From: Kordia periserrulae
Lineage (GTDB): Bacteria > Bacteroidota > Bacteroidia > Flavobacteriales > Flavobacteriaceae
NCBI RefSeq assembly: GCF_003054265.1
Contig: NZ_QBKT01000011.1
Location: 62,001 to 126,000 of the forward strand
Length of the DNA stretch: 64,000 bases
Reading direction: 5' to 3'
The position numbers were made by a program, and so were the translations under genes. Numbering within the stretch: position 1 is the first letter of the stretch; every line of letters begins with the position of its first letter. Of this stretch, positions 28,244 through 37,736 are shown piece by piece. The notes under the pieces are model-generated. The model was not told the origin of the DNA and searched no databases. It was given only the letters and a program-made list of their open reading frames with translations.

Positions 28244-28570
28244 GGTACACGCTGAGACACATTGTACACCTTTTTCTGTTAACTGCTCAAAAAAATCTGG
28301 ATTTTCTGTTCCAGGATTAAAAATAACACGTTTGGGTTGTAACGAAATGATATACTCGTAGTATTCTTCTTGAGCTGTCGGATTCAAGTACAAGGTAATG
28401 GTATGAATATCAGCATATTTGTTTAACTCTGTATCGATTGTAACTCCGTTAATTTCTCCTTCTTTACGTCCAAATGCTACAACTTCATGATGGTGATCCA
28501 CCAATCGTTGTACTGCTTTGTATGAAAATCGATGCGGCTTGGTAGAAGCACCTAAAACTAATGTTTTCAA
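28214..28570 (-). CDS. CoA-binding domain protein (YccU-like)
   Basis: A 118-aa single Rossmann domain of the CoA-binding family: [18 protein letters not shown] at the N-terminus (nucleotide loop GAS) and [13 protein letters not shown] near residue 82. Role unknown across the family; it likely binds CoA or a nucleotide in the cytosol. The 3' end overlaps the symporter by 30 bp in tail-to-tail orientation. Confidence 0.88.
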   Translation of the reverse strand: MKTLVLGASTKPHRFSYKAVQRLVDHHHEVVAFGRKEGEINGVTIDTELNKYADIHTITLYLNPTAQEEYYEYIISLQPKRVIFNPGTENPDFFEQLTEKGVQCVSACTLVMLASNQY

Positions 28571-28775
28571 TAGATTACGATATTTAGATTTACAATTTGG
28601 GTATGACTCGCTGGTAACGAGGTTGTAAATGTAGCAATTTTCATGAGAACAGTTTTGATTTGTTAAAATATGTTAAAATTCATCCTACAGCGTAACACAA
28701 CCTATTTTACTTCGTCAAGTATGCATAATTCTAGTTAGACTAGAAATCATCAAAAAATAAAAACGAACTAATTAC

Positions 28776-31244
28776 ATGAAAAAACTATTCTCACTATGCA
28801 TGCTTATGCTATGTATTGGCTTGCATGCGCAAACACCATCCCCAAAAATCGGAACTGTAGAAGGAAAAGTCATAGACGCTGCTACGAATGAAGCAATTCC
28901 TTATGCAACGATAGTTATCAAATCAAAAGCAGATAGCAAAGTACTTACGGGAGCTATTACGGATGATTCAGGAAATTTTAAAATAGAAAAAGTCCCTACT
29001 GGCGCGTTAACTGTCGATATTCAATTTATCGGTTACGAAACTATCACAAAAGAGGTTAATATAACTAATGAAGCAACGGTTGCGCTGTTAGGCACAATTT
29101 CACTTGCAGAAAGCGCAACTACGCTAAATGAAGTTGAAGTAGTTGCCGAACGTACAACTATTGAACAAAAAGTAGACAGAAAGGTTATTACTGTTGGAAA
29201 AGACTTAGTGACTGCTGGACCAACAGCTTCTGACATTATGAACAATTTACCTTCCGTAAACGTAGATCAACAAACAGGAGATATTAGTTTGCGTGGAAAT
29301 CAAAACGTACGTGTGATGGTTGATGGAAAATTATCTACCATTCCAACAGCTCAATTGTTACGTCAGTTACCTTCAAATTCTATCAAAAAGATTGAATTAA
29401 TTACCAATCCATCTGCAAAATACAATCCAGAAGGAATGAGTGGAATTATCAATATTGTATTGCGCAAAAACGTGAATATTGGGTTTAACGGAAATGCAAC
29501 TCTTGGTTTTACTCGTGAGCGTGAAGCAAAGTTTAACAGTGCGCTTGATTTGAATTACCGTAACGGGAAATTTAATCTGTTCGGAAACTACTCAAACAAT
29601 ATTGCTAAAAACCGAAATGCTGGAGATATTTTTAGACCTGATGAAAATTCTTTACAACTTTTTGACAATTTAGACAATCAGAAGAATCACCTCATCAAAG
29701 TAGGTATTGATGTGTATTTGAATGACAAAAACACCATTTCTTTCTTTACCAATCAAAATATTACAGATGTAAAAAGTAACGGATTTGTAAGTGTACTATT
29801 TCCAGATGCTCCAGAATTCAACAACTTTCAAGACTTTTTAGCCTTGAATGATAATTTAGCGTCTCAATACAACTTTAACTATAAGTATAATATTTCGGAA
29901 GAAGGAGAAAGTATTGAACTAGAAGCCGATTACAACGTATTTGATGCTGATAATCAATTTGACTTTGTGTTTAGCGGTGCAAATACATTTCCAGATTATA
30001 CGGACTTTGCACAGACAGATAGAGACCGTACAACGATCAATTTAGATTATGTAAAACCTTTAAAGAATAAAGCAAAATTAGAAGCGGGAGCGGAAGCGCG
30101 CTTGTTCAATTCAGAAATTGACTATCAATCTACTGGATTTACATTTAACGAAGCTGGCGTTTTACGCAGAACACCAAGTACCGATTTTAACTATAGTAGA
30201 GATATATACTCTTTATATGTAACGTACGGAAAACAATACGAAAAATGGTCATACCAACTTGGACTTCGTGGAGAAACGGTTCAAGTAGATGCCAATGCGT
30301 TGTCTACAGAAGTTGAAACTCCTGATACTGACAATATTATTTTTGAGAACGATTACACGCAAGTGTATCCATCAGCGTTTTTCACGTATTCACCTTCTGA
30401 GAAAAACTCATACCAATTGAGTTATAGTAGACGTGTAGATCGTCCTGGTATTGGACAAGTAAATCCAATTAGAGAATGGGCAACACCGTTGATTACTTCT
30501 TTCGGAAACATCAACTTGCAACCGCAGTTTACCAACTCTATGGAATTGAATTACACGCGCAAACTTGGAAACAAAGGAACTATTACAGGTGGTGTTTTCT
30601 ATCGTATTATTGAAGATGAAATTAACAGAGCTGTTTTTGTAGACAGAACCGATTTGAACAGAATCATCTTAACACATGACAACTTTGATAATACTTCTGC
30701 GTACGGAGTTGAAATTTCGAGCAATTTCAGACCAACAAGTTGGTGGAGTTTCAATACGAGTTTTGACTTCTTCTCGCAAACACAACGCGGAATTACAGAA
30801 TCGTTAAATGTACCAACGGATGTAGCAACGGTAGATAATATTGTGCGTGAAACGAGACAAGTAGACAACCAAGCGTGGAACTTTAGAATGTTTAACAACT
30901 TTACGGTTACTAAAAAATTAAACCTTTCTGCTTTTGGTTTTTACAGAGGAAGCGTACAAGGCATTCAGTTTGAAATGGAGCCAATGTATTTTGTAAATGT
31001 AGGAGCTCGTTATGCGTTTGCAGAAGGAAAAGGAACACTAAGTGTCAACTACAATGATATTTTCAACACCATGCGTTTTGGTTTTGACGGACAACGACCT
31101 TTCCGCCAAAGCGGTGAATTTAGATGGGAAAGCAATACCATCAACGTAAGCTTATCATACCGTTTTGGAGGTGGAAAATACCGTGCAAAATCGCGTAAGC
31201 AACGTGACAAAGATGTGAAGTCTGGAAGCGGTGGATTCCTATAA
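28776..31244 (+). CDS. TonB-dependent receptor-like outer-membrane protein with carboxypeptidase-regulatory domain
   Basis: An 822-aa outer-membrane protein with signal peptide (ends HAQ). A CarboxypepD-regulatory-like domain (about 25-105, VEGKVIDAATNEAIPYATIVI) is followed by a TonB plug (about 120-225, ITVGKDLVTAGPTASDIMNNLPSV) and an outer-membrane barrel of the OMP_b-brl_3 type. The C-terminus ends beyond the last strand in a basic tail (YRAKSRKQRDKDVKS). No SusD partner is adjacent, so it is a solitary receptor; ligand unknown. Confidence 0.92.
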   Translation: MKKLFSLCMLMLCIGLHAQTPSPKIGTVEGKVIDAATNEAIPYATIVIKSKADSKVLTGAITDDSGNFKIEKVPTGALTVDIQFIGYETITKEVNITNEATVALLGTISLAESATTLNEVEVVAERTTIEQKVDRKVITVGKDLVTAGPTASDIMNNLPSVNVDQQTGDISLRGNQNVRVMVDGKLSTIPTAQLLRQLPSNSIKKIELITNPSAKYNPEGMSGIINIVLRKNVNIGFNGNATLGFTREREAKFNSALDLNYRNGKFNLFGNYSNNIAKNRNAGDIFRPDENSLQLFDNLDNQKNHLIKVGIDVYLNDKNTISFFTNQNITDVKSNGFVSVLFPDAPEFNNFQDFLALNDNLASQYNFNYKYNISEEGESIELEADYNVFDADNQFDFVFSGANTFPDYTDFAQTDRDRTTINLDYVKPLKNKAKLEAGAEARLFNSEIDYQSTGFTFNEAGVLRRTPSTDFNYSRDIYSLYVTYGKQYEKWSYQLGLRGETVQVDANALSTEVETPDTDNIIFENDYTQVYPSAFFTYSPSEKNSYQLSYSRRVDRPGIGQVNPIREWATPLITSFGNINLQPQFTNSMELNYTRKLGNKGTITGGVFYRIIEDEINRAVFVDRTDLNRIILTHDNFDNTSAYGVEISSNFRPTSWWSFNTSFDFFSQTQRGITESLNVPTDVATVDNIVRETRQVDNQAWNFRMFNNFTVTKKLNLSAFGFYRGSVQGIQFEMEPMYFVNVGARYAFAEGKGTLSVNYNDIFNTMRFGFDGQRPFRQSGEFRWESNTINVSLSYRFGGGKYRAKSRKQRDKDVKSGSGGFL

Positions 31245-31325
31245 AAGCATAAAAACTCATTACAGATTAATAACTTCAATTATTATTGATGGTTAGTGTT
31301 AATTGAACGTTATTAAAATGTGAAG

Positions 31326-31360
31326 ACCTTGGTTGTGCACAGCCAAGGTTTTCTATTTTT
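31326..31360 (+). terminator. Terminator after the TonB-type receptor
   Basis: Stem ACCTTGG/CCAAGGT with a 10-nt loop, then TTTTCTATTTTT. Confidence 0.65.
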
Positions 31361-31566
31361 CACAAACACCAACTGTTATTAATCTATAAAGTTGTGTATT
31401 TTGACAAAAAAACTGTTAAAATTGTATAAATGAGCAATCTAATTCGAATAAAAACGTCGAAATTTGCAATATTCATAAAGTATACTGTATTGTTATTAGG
31501 TTAATTATTCGAATTTAGCACTCTAAAATTTACCATTTATATTGCACAAAGTATACTAGATATTAT

Positions 31567-31603
31567 CAAAAAAAATCCCAAGCACGCTAGTACTTGGGAT
31601 TTT
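31567..31603 (-). terminator. Terminator of fabH
   Basis: Stem AAAATCCCAAG/CTTGGGATTTT with a 10-nt loop. The long A run on its left reads as T on the minus strand. Confidence 0.8.
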
Positions 31604-31620
31604 GTTTGTGTATGTTTTAA

Positions 31621-32637
31621 TTACCATTTTATAATTACACTTCCCCACGTAAATCCACTTCCAAAAGCTGCTAATACAACCGTATCACCTTCTTTTATTT
31701 TTCCTTCTTCCCACGCTTCTGTCAATGCAATAGGAATGGAAGCTGCTGTTGTGTTTCCGTAACGCATAATGTTATTATACACTTGGTCATCACCTAGTCC
31801 AAATTTTTTCTGAATAAACTGTGCTATTCGCAAATTCGCTTGGTGCGGAATGAGCATATCAATGTCTTCCTTTTTCAAGCCGTTTTTCACCAAACCTTCC
31901 ATAATGACTTCGCTAAAACGAACTACGGCATTTTTGAATACAAATTGTCCGTTCATATATGGAAAATAAGAAGTATCTTCTTCATCATTGTCTAAATCTT
32001 TAATAATATCATTCACCCAGCGTTTTCCCATTCCTGGCGCAATTAACGACAATTCTTCGGCGTGTTCTCCTTGTGAATGTAGGTGTGAAGATAAAATTCC
32101 TCTACTGTTGTCTTCACTTCTTGTCAACACGGCAGCGCCTGCGCCATCACCAAAAATTACGGAAACAGCTCTTCCACGCGTGGTCATATCCAAACCGTGA
32201 GAATGCAATTCAGAACCAATCACTAAAACATTTTTATACATTCCAGTCTTGATAAACTGATCGGCAACAGAAATTGCATATACAAATCCTGAACATTGAT
32301 TACGAACGTCCAACGCTCCTACCGTTTTAATGTCTAACTCCTTTTGCACCATCACACCTGGTCCTGGAAAGTAATAATCGGGACTCAAAGTGGCAAAAAT
32401 GATAAAATCAATATCGTCTTTGTCAATTCCTGCGCGTTCAATGGCAATTTTGGCTGCCTTTACGCCCATTCCTGAGGTTGTATCTTCGGTGCCTTTTACG
32501 GCAAATCTTCGTTCTTTGATTCCTGTTCGTTCCTGAATCCAAGCATCATTGGTATCCATTATTTTAGACAAATCGTCATTGGTAACCACATTATCTGGAA
32601 CGTAATGTCCTAATCCTATAATTCTAGATGTATACAT
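31621..32637 (-). CDS. fabH: 3-oxoacyl-ACP synthase III (FabH/KAS III)
   Basis: A 338-aa thiolase-fold condensing enzyme that starts fatty-acid elongation from acyl-CoA plus malonyl-ACP. The catalytic triad is C115 (VRNQCSGFVY), H265 (IPHQANLRIA) and N295 (YGNTTAAS). It stands alone rather than in a plsX-rpmF-fabH cluster, so it may be a second FabH paralog or serve another ketosynthase III reaction. Confidence 0.9.
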   Translation of the reverse strand: MYTSRIIGLGHYVPDNVVTNDDLSKIMDTNDAWIQERTGIKERRFAVKGTEDTTSGMGVKAAKIAIERAGIDKDDIDFIIFATLSPDYYFPGPGVMVQKELDIKTVGALDVRNQCSGFVYAISVADQFIKTGMYKNVLVIGSELHSHGLDMTTRGRAVSVIFGDGAGAAVLTRSEDNSRGILSSHLHSQGEHAEELSLIAPGMGKRWVNDIIKDLDNDEEDTSYFPYMNGQFVFKNAVVRFSEVIMEGLVKNGLKKEDIDMLIPHQANLRIAQFIQKKFGLGDDQVYNNIMRYGNTTAASIPIALTEAWEEGKIKEGDTVVLAAFGSGFTWGSVIIKW

Positions 32638-32987
32638 AAATTATCAACTTTATATTTTTTCGTATGAAAACGGTATATAAAACTACGATTTCTTAAAAAA
32701 CTAAGCTACAAAATTAAGCATTAATAATTATATCTGTCATTATTATCTAATGTAGTGCAACAAAAAAGCACATTCATACAATATAAATGTGCTTTAAAAA
32801 CAACCTAACCAATAAATAAACAATTGATTAAGGAATTATTGTCTATACTTTACGATTTCTATCCTTAATCATAGGCGATAAATCGAGATTTTGACCTAAA
32901 CCTTACAAGAAATACTGTTTTTTTATAAAGTTTTAGACTTTTTTTAGATAGCTTTATCGCTCATCAACCATAAATACTGAAAAAAAC
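32638..32987. other. 350-bp gap with two hairpins and no clear gene
   Basis: A divergent gap between fabH and the S9 peptidase. It contains a 10-bp hairpin at 32765-32795 whose T run is on the minus strand, and a 9-bp inverted repeat at 32825-32833/32863-32871. No ORF is supported. A small RNA is possible but unproven. Confidence 0.4.
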
Positions 32988-35414
32988 ATGAAAAAAACCT
33001 ATTTACTTCTCCTATTTCTCCTTCCCTTTTTAGGAATACACGCACAAGAAAATCTTGGCTATCAACTACCTCCACAAGAAATTTTAGAACTCGCCGATGC
33101 AAAACCTGCTCCTATCGTTCGTATGGATGATGCTGGAAAAAACTTTTATTTTGCTTACAGAGATAATTATAAAAGCATCGCTGAGCTTTCTGAAAAAGAA
33201 TTACGCCTAGGCGGTTTGCGCATCAATCCAAAAACAAATATTGGTAGTAGACAAAACTATTCCAATCAAATCAAAATAAGAGTTGGTAGAGATAACGCAG
33301 AAGAAACCGTTGCCGGATTGCCAACAAAAGGGCGTTTTGCAAACATGAGCTGGTCTCCTGATGAAACCAAACTAGCATTGACAAATACTGTTGAAACTGG
33401 AGTTGAATTGTGGATTATCGATTTTAACACCAAATCGGCAACAAAAGTAACCGACGCTAACCTAAATGCCAATATTGGCAGCCCTTTTATGTGGTTGAAA
33501 AACAGTAACGAATTACTCGTGAAAAAAATTCCTAATAGCAGAAAAGAACTCATCAATACTGCAAGTACTGTTCCTGTTGGACCTACCATTTCAGTAAGTG
33601 AAGAAGGTGTCAAAGCACAAAACAGAACCTATCAAGATTTACTAAAAAATAAAAACGACGAATTCAACTTTGAGCAATTAGCCACTGCTGAATTGTATAA
33701 AGTAAGTTTGGATGGTACAACAACCTTATGGAAAGAAAAAAATATGTATCGCGGGATGTCTGTGTCGCCAAATGGTCAATATGTGATGTTGACTACGATT
33801 GACAAACCGTTTTCCTATTTGGTGACCTACGGAAGATTTCCGTCAACATCTACCATTTATGATATTAATGGAAATAAAGTATACGAAGCGTTAAAAGTGC
33901 CACTTATCGAAGACTTACCAAAAGGATTTATGTCAACACGTACAGGTCGTAGAAACATTTCTTGGCGCGATGATCAACCAGCAACCATTTATTGGGCAGA
34001 AGCACTGGATGGCGGCGACCCAGCAAAAGAAGTTCCGTATAGAGATGAAGCCTTTCAACTAAAAGCACCATTTACTGGAACACCGACATCATTAATGAAA
34101 ACTGTGGGACGTTTTTCTGGAGTCATTTGGGGAAATAGTACTACTGCAGTTGCGTATGATTATTGGTGGAACACGCGAAATACGAAAACATACTTGTTCA
34201 ATCCTTCAGACAATACTAAAAAAGCAACTATTATTTTCGATAGAAACTATCAAGATAGCTACAGTAACCCTGGAAATTTTATTACTTCTGAAAATGAATA
34301 TCACGAATCAGTGTTAAGCATTGAAAAAAATAATCTGTATTTAATTGGTGATGGCTACAGCAAAGATGGTAAAAAGCCTTTTGTGGATAAATTCAATATC
34401 AAAACACTAAAAACCAAGCGCATTTACGAGTCCGATTACACCAATAAAACGCTTGATATTATGAATGCGGTTGACTTAAAGAAAGGTACTTTTTTGATAC
34501 GACTTGAATCGCAGAGTGAATATCCTAACTACTACATTCAAAACCTAAAAAAGAATACGCCTGCAGTGGCATTGACCAACTTTAAAAATCCTTTTGAAAG
34601 CATTAAAGATGTTAAAAAAGAAGTCATAACGTATAAGCGTGATGACGGATTGGAGCTTTCAGGAACCTTGTATTTGCCTACAGATTATGAAAAAGGCAAA
34701 AAATACCCAATGATTCTTTGGGCATATCCAAGAGAATTTAAGGACAAAAGCAGTGCAAGTCAGGTAACTGCAGATGCGAACGAATTTACTTTTCTATATT
34801 ACGGCTCGCCGATTTATTGGGTAACGCGCGGTTATGTAGTGTTGGATGATGCATCTTTCCCTATTATTGGTGAAGGAGATGAAGAACCAAACGATACGTT
34901 TATAAAACAATTAGTAGCCAACGGAAAAGCAGCCATTGATGCAGTTGACAAATTGGGCTATATCGACAGAACCAAAGTGGCTGTTGGCGGACATTCCTAC
35001 GGAGCATTTATGACCGCAAACTTACTCACACATTCTGACTTATTTGCTGCTGGAATTGCGCGAAGTGGTGCATATAACAGGACTTTAACACCGTACGGAT
35101 TCCAAAGTGAAGAGCGTAGTTATTGGGAAGCTCCTGAAATCTATTATAACATGTCGCCGTTTATGCATGCAGACAAAATGAAAACGCCATTACTTTTAAT
35201 TCATGGTGAAGCGGATAATAACTCAGGAACCTATCCACTGCAAAGTGAGCGTTATTTTAATGCACTCAAAGGAATGGGCGCACCTGTGCGTTTGGTGATG
35301 TTGCCAAAGGAAAGTCATGGATATAGAGCTAAAGAATCCATCATGCACTTGTTGTGGGAACAAGACCGCTGGTTGGAAATGCATTTAAAAAACAAAAAAC
35401 CAGATTCCAAGTAA
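32988..35414 (+). CDS. Secreted S9 prolyl-oligopeptidase family serine peptidase
   Basis: An 808-aa exported peptidase (signal peptide to HAQ). The N-terminal two thirds form a beta-propeller. The C-terminal alpha/beta-hydrolase carries S670 (GGHSYGAF), D743 (HGEADNNSG) and H777 (ESHGYR). The layout resembles glutamyl endopeptidase-like or acylaminoacyl peptidases. It likely works in the periplasm on peptides. Its monocistronic unit ends in a strong terminator. Confidence 0.9.
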   Translation: MKKTYLLLLFLLPFLGIHAQENLGYQLPPQEILELADAKPAPIVRMDDAGKNFYFAYRDNYKSIAELSEKELRLGGLRINPKTNIGSRQNYSNQIKIRVGRDNAEETVAGLPTKGRFANMSWSPDETKLALTNTVETGVELWIIDFNTKSATKVTDANLNANIGSPFMWLKNSNELLVKKIPNSRKELINTASTVPVGPTISVSEEGVKAQNRTYQDLLKNKNDEFNFEQLATAELYKVSLDGTTTLWKEKNMYRGMSVSPNGQYVMLTTIDKPFSYLVTYGRFPSTSTIYDINGNKVYEALKVPLIEDLPKGFMSTRTGRRNISWRDDQPATIYWAEALDGGDPAKEVPYRDEAFQLKAPFTGTPTSLMKTVGRFSGVIWGNSTTAVAYDYWWNTRNTKTYLFNPSDNTKKATIIFDRNYQDSYSNPGNFITSENEYHESVLSIEKNNLYLIGDGYSKDGKKPFVDKFNIKTLKTKRIYESDYTNKTLDIMNAVDLKKGTFLIRLESQSEYPNYYIQNLKKNTPAVALTNFKNPFESIKDVKKEVITYKRDDGLELSGTLYLPTDYEKGKKYPMILWAYPREFKDKSSASQVTADANEFTFLYYGSPIYWVTRGYVVLDDASFPIIGEGDEEPNDTFIKQLVANGKAAIDAVDKLGYIDRTKVAVGGHSYGAFMTANLLTHSDLFAAGIARSGAYNRTLTPYGFQSEERSYWEAPEIYYNMSPFMHADKMKTPLLLIHGEADNNSGTYPLQSERYFNALKGMGAPVRLVMLPKESHGYRAKESIMHLLWEQDRWLEMHLKNKKPDSK

Positions 35415-35727
35415 TTTCTTTTACATAAAACTATAAACTCCGCTTTTTGGCGGAGTTTTTTTGTATTCATAAAGATTATTTAAAGAGTTTAGTATACGCA
35501 AAAAAATTAGTGTACATCAACAAACAGATTGCCACAAGTTTTTGCAAAACTTTCGCAAAGACGTTTCAAATAAGTTCAATATTTCAATTCTTCAATATTT
35601 TAATCTTTTAATCAAAAATAATGACAGCATTTATGTCATCTTGTCACTTGTGTGAAAATGGTATTTTTTTTGGGAAGTTATATTCCATAATCATGAAAAT
35701 AATTAATAACAACTAAAAAGATAACAC
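35415..35727. promoter_or_regulatory. Gap between S9 peptidase and htpG, with palindrome
   Basis: After the terminator this 313-bp gap holds no ORF. At 35621-35639 lies ATGACA-N7-TGTCAT, followed by CTTGTCACTTG, about 90 bp before the htpG ATG. The location would suit a heat-shock operator or promoter element. The function is inference. Confidence 0.35.
35435..35463 (+). terminator. Terminator of the S9 peptidase gene
   Basis: Stem AAACTCCGC/GCGGAGTTT with a short T loop and a T7 tail. Confidence 0.88.
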
Positions 35728-37614
35728 ATGGCAACAGGAAATATTAATGTATCTGTAGAAAATATTTTTCCTCTCATTAAGAAATTTTTATACAGCGATC
35801 ACGAAATCTTTTTAAGAGAATTGATTTCCAACGCTACCGACGCCACTTTAAAACTTAAACATTTAACCAGCATTGGCGAAGTAAGTGTAGAATATGGAAA
35901 TCCAATCATTGAAGTTAAAGTAGATAAAGAAGGTAAAAAACTGCACATCATTGACCAAGGAATTGGAATGACTTCTGAGGAAATTCAAAAATATATCAAT
36001 GAAGTAGCCTTTTCGGGTGCAGAAGAATTCTTAGAAAAATATAAAGATTCTGCCAAAGATTCAGGAATCATCGGACACTTCGGACTTGGTTTTTACTCTG
36101 CCTTTATGGTGGCGGAAAAAGTAGAAATCATTTCAAAAAGTTACAATGAAGACGCAAAAGCAGCACATTGGATCTGTGATGGTTCGCCACAATTTACATT
36201 AGAAGAGCACGACAAAACGGATCGTGGAACAGAAATTATTTTACACATCGCTGAAGATTCTACTGAATTCCTAGAAGATGCAAGAATTCGTGAATTGTTA
36301 GTGAAGTACAACAAGTTCATGCCAATTCCAATCAAATTTGGAACTAAAGAAGAAACTCTACCGCTTCCAGAAGATGCTGAAGAAGGCGCTGAACCAGAAA
36401 AAATTACAGTTGATAATATCATCAACAATCCAAATCCTGCATGGACAAAACAACCAGCCGATTTGGAAGAAGACGATTATAAAAAATTCTACCGCGAATT
36501 GTATCCAATGCAATTTGAAGAACCGTTATTCAACATTCACTTAAATGTAGATTATCCGTTCAACCTTACGGGAATTTTATACTTTCCGAAGCTTGGAAAC
36601 GATATGAACATGCAAAAGGACAGAATCCAATTGTATCAAAACCAAGTGTTTGTAACAGACAATGTGGAAGGAATTGTGCCTGAGTTTTTAACGATGTTAA
36701 AAGGTGTGATTGATTCGCCAGATATTCCATTAAACGTATCGCGTTCGTACTTGCAAGCCGATGGAAACGTAAAGAAAATTTCGTCGTACATCACACGAAA
36801 AGTGGCAGACAAGTTAACCTCATTGTTCAAAAACAACAGAGAAGATTTTGAAGCAAAGTGGAATGATATCAAAATTGTAATTGAATACGGAATGCTTTCT
36901 GAAGAGAAATTCTTTGACAAGGCAGATAAATTTGCGTTGTATCCTTCGGTTGACGGAACGTATTACACGTACGAAGAATTACACGAAAAAATTAAGGATG
37001 CGCAAACCGATAAAGATGATAAAACTATCATTCTGTACGCATCTAACAAAGACCAACAACACAGCTATATTGAAGCCGCGAAAGAAAAAGGCTATGAAGT
37101 ATTGTTGTTAGATTCGCCGATTGTTTCGCACTTAATCCAAAAGCTAGAAACGTCTAAAGAAAATATTTCATTTGCGCGTGTCGATGCAGACCACATTGAC
37201 AACTTAATCAAGAAAGATGAGGAACAAATCTCAAAACTTTCTGATGAAGAAAAAGAAACTTTGAAAACTACGCTTACAGAAGTTGTTCCTGCAGATAAAT
37301 ATACAGTTCAACTAGAAGCGATGGACTCTAACGCGTCACCGTTTATGATTACGCAACCAGAGTTTATGCGTCGTATGAAAGAAATGCAGCAAACTGGCGG
37401 CGGTATGTTTGGTATGGGGAATTTCCCAGAAATGTACAACTTGGTCGTAAATACGAATCACGAATTGGTTGGACAGATTTTAAACACAAAAACACGCAAA
37501 AAACAAGAACGTTTAATCAAACAATCACTGGATTTAGCGCGTTTATCGCAAAATTTATTGACAGGTGAAGAGTTGACACAATTCATCAAACGTAGTTACG
37601 AAATGATTAAATAA
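35728..37614 (+). CDS. htpG: Molecular chaperone HtpG (Hsp90)
   Basis: A 628-aa cytosolic Hsp90. The GHKL ATPase N-domain shows EIFLRELISNATDA, IIDQGIGMT and GHFGLGFYSAFMV; the middle domain has the catalytic Arg region NVSRSYLQ; the C-terminal dimerisation domain follows. Length is normal for the bacterial protein. It is monocistronic, with a terminator after it. Confidence 0.98.
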   Translation: MATGNINVSVENIFPLIKKFLYSDHEIFLRELISNATDATLKLKHLTSIGEVSVEYGNPIIEVKVDKEGKKLHIIDQGIGMTSEEIQKYINEVAFSGAEEFLEKYKDSAKDSGIIGHFGLGFYSAFMVAEKVEIISKSYNEDAKAAHWICDGSPQFTLEEHDKTDRGTEIILHIAEDSTEFLEDARIRELLVKYNKFMPIPIKFGTKEETLPLPEDAEEGAEPEKITVDNIINNPNPAWTKQPADLEEDDYKKFYRELYPMQFEEPLFNIHLNVDYPFNLTGILYFPKLGNDMNMQKDRIQLYQNQVFVTDNVEGIVPEFLTMLKGVIDSPDIPLNVSRSYLQADGNVKKISSYITRKVADKLTSLFKNNREDFEAKWNDIKIVIEYGMLSEEKFFDKADKFALYPSVDGTYYTYEELHEKIKDAQTDKDDKTIILYASNKDQQHSYIEAAKEKGYEVLLLDSPIVSHLIQKLETSKENISFARVDADHIDNLIKKDEEQISKLSDEEKETLKTTLTEVVPADKYTVQLEAMDSNASPFMITQPEFMRRMKEMQQTGGGMFGMGNFPEMYNLVVNTNHELVGQILNTKTRKKQERLIKQSLDLARLSQNLLTGEELTQFIKRSYEMIK

Positions 37615-37635
37615 TCACATATTTTTCACTATCTT

Positions 37636-37666
37636 AAAACCGCTTCTCACAAGAAGCGGTTTTTTT
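37636..37666 (+). terminator. Terminator of htpG
   Basis: Stem AAACCGCTTC/GAAGCGGTTT with a 6-nt loop and T run. Confidence 0.88.
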
Positions 37667-37736
37667 GTAACCAATCGTAAATATGTTCGTCATATTCACA
37701 TTCATTCAATCAAAAAATTAATCAAATCAAAAAAAC

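Larger units (their letters stand above)
31245..31620. other. 376-bp gap holding two terminators
   Basis: An AT-rich gap between convergent genes. It contains the receptor terminator near 31326 and the fabH terminator near 31567. I see no ORF or RNA gene in the roughly 200 bp between them. Confidence 0.6.
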
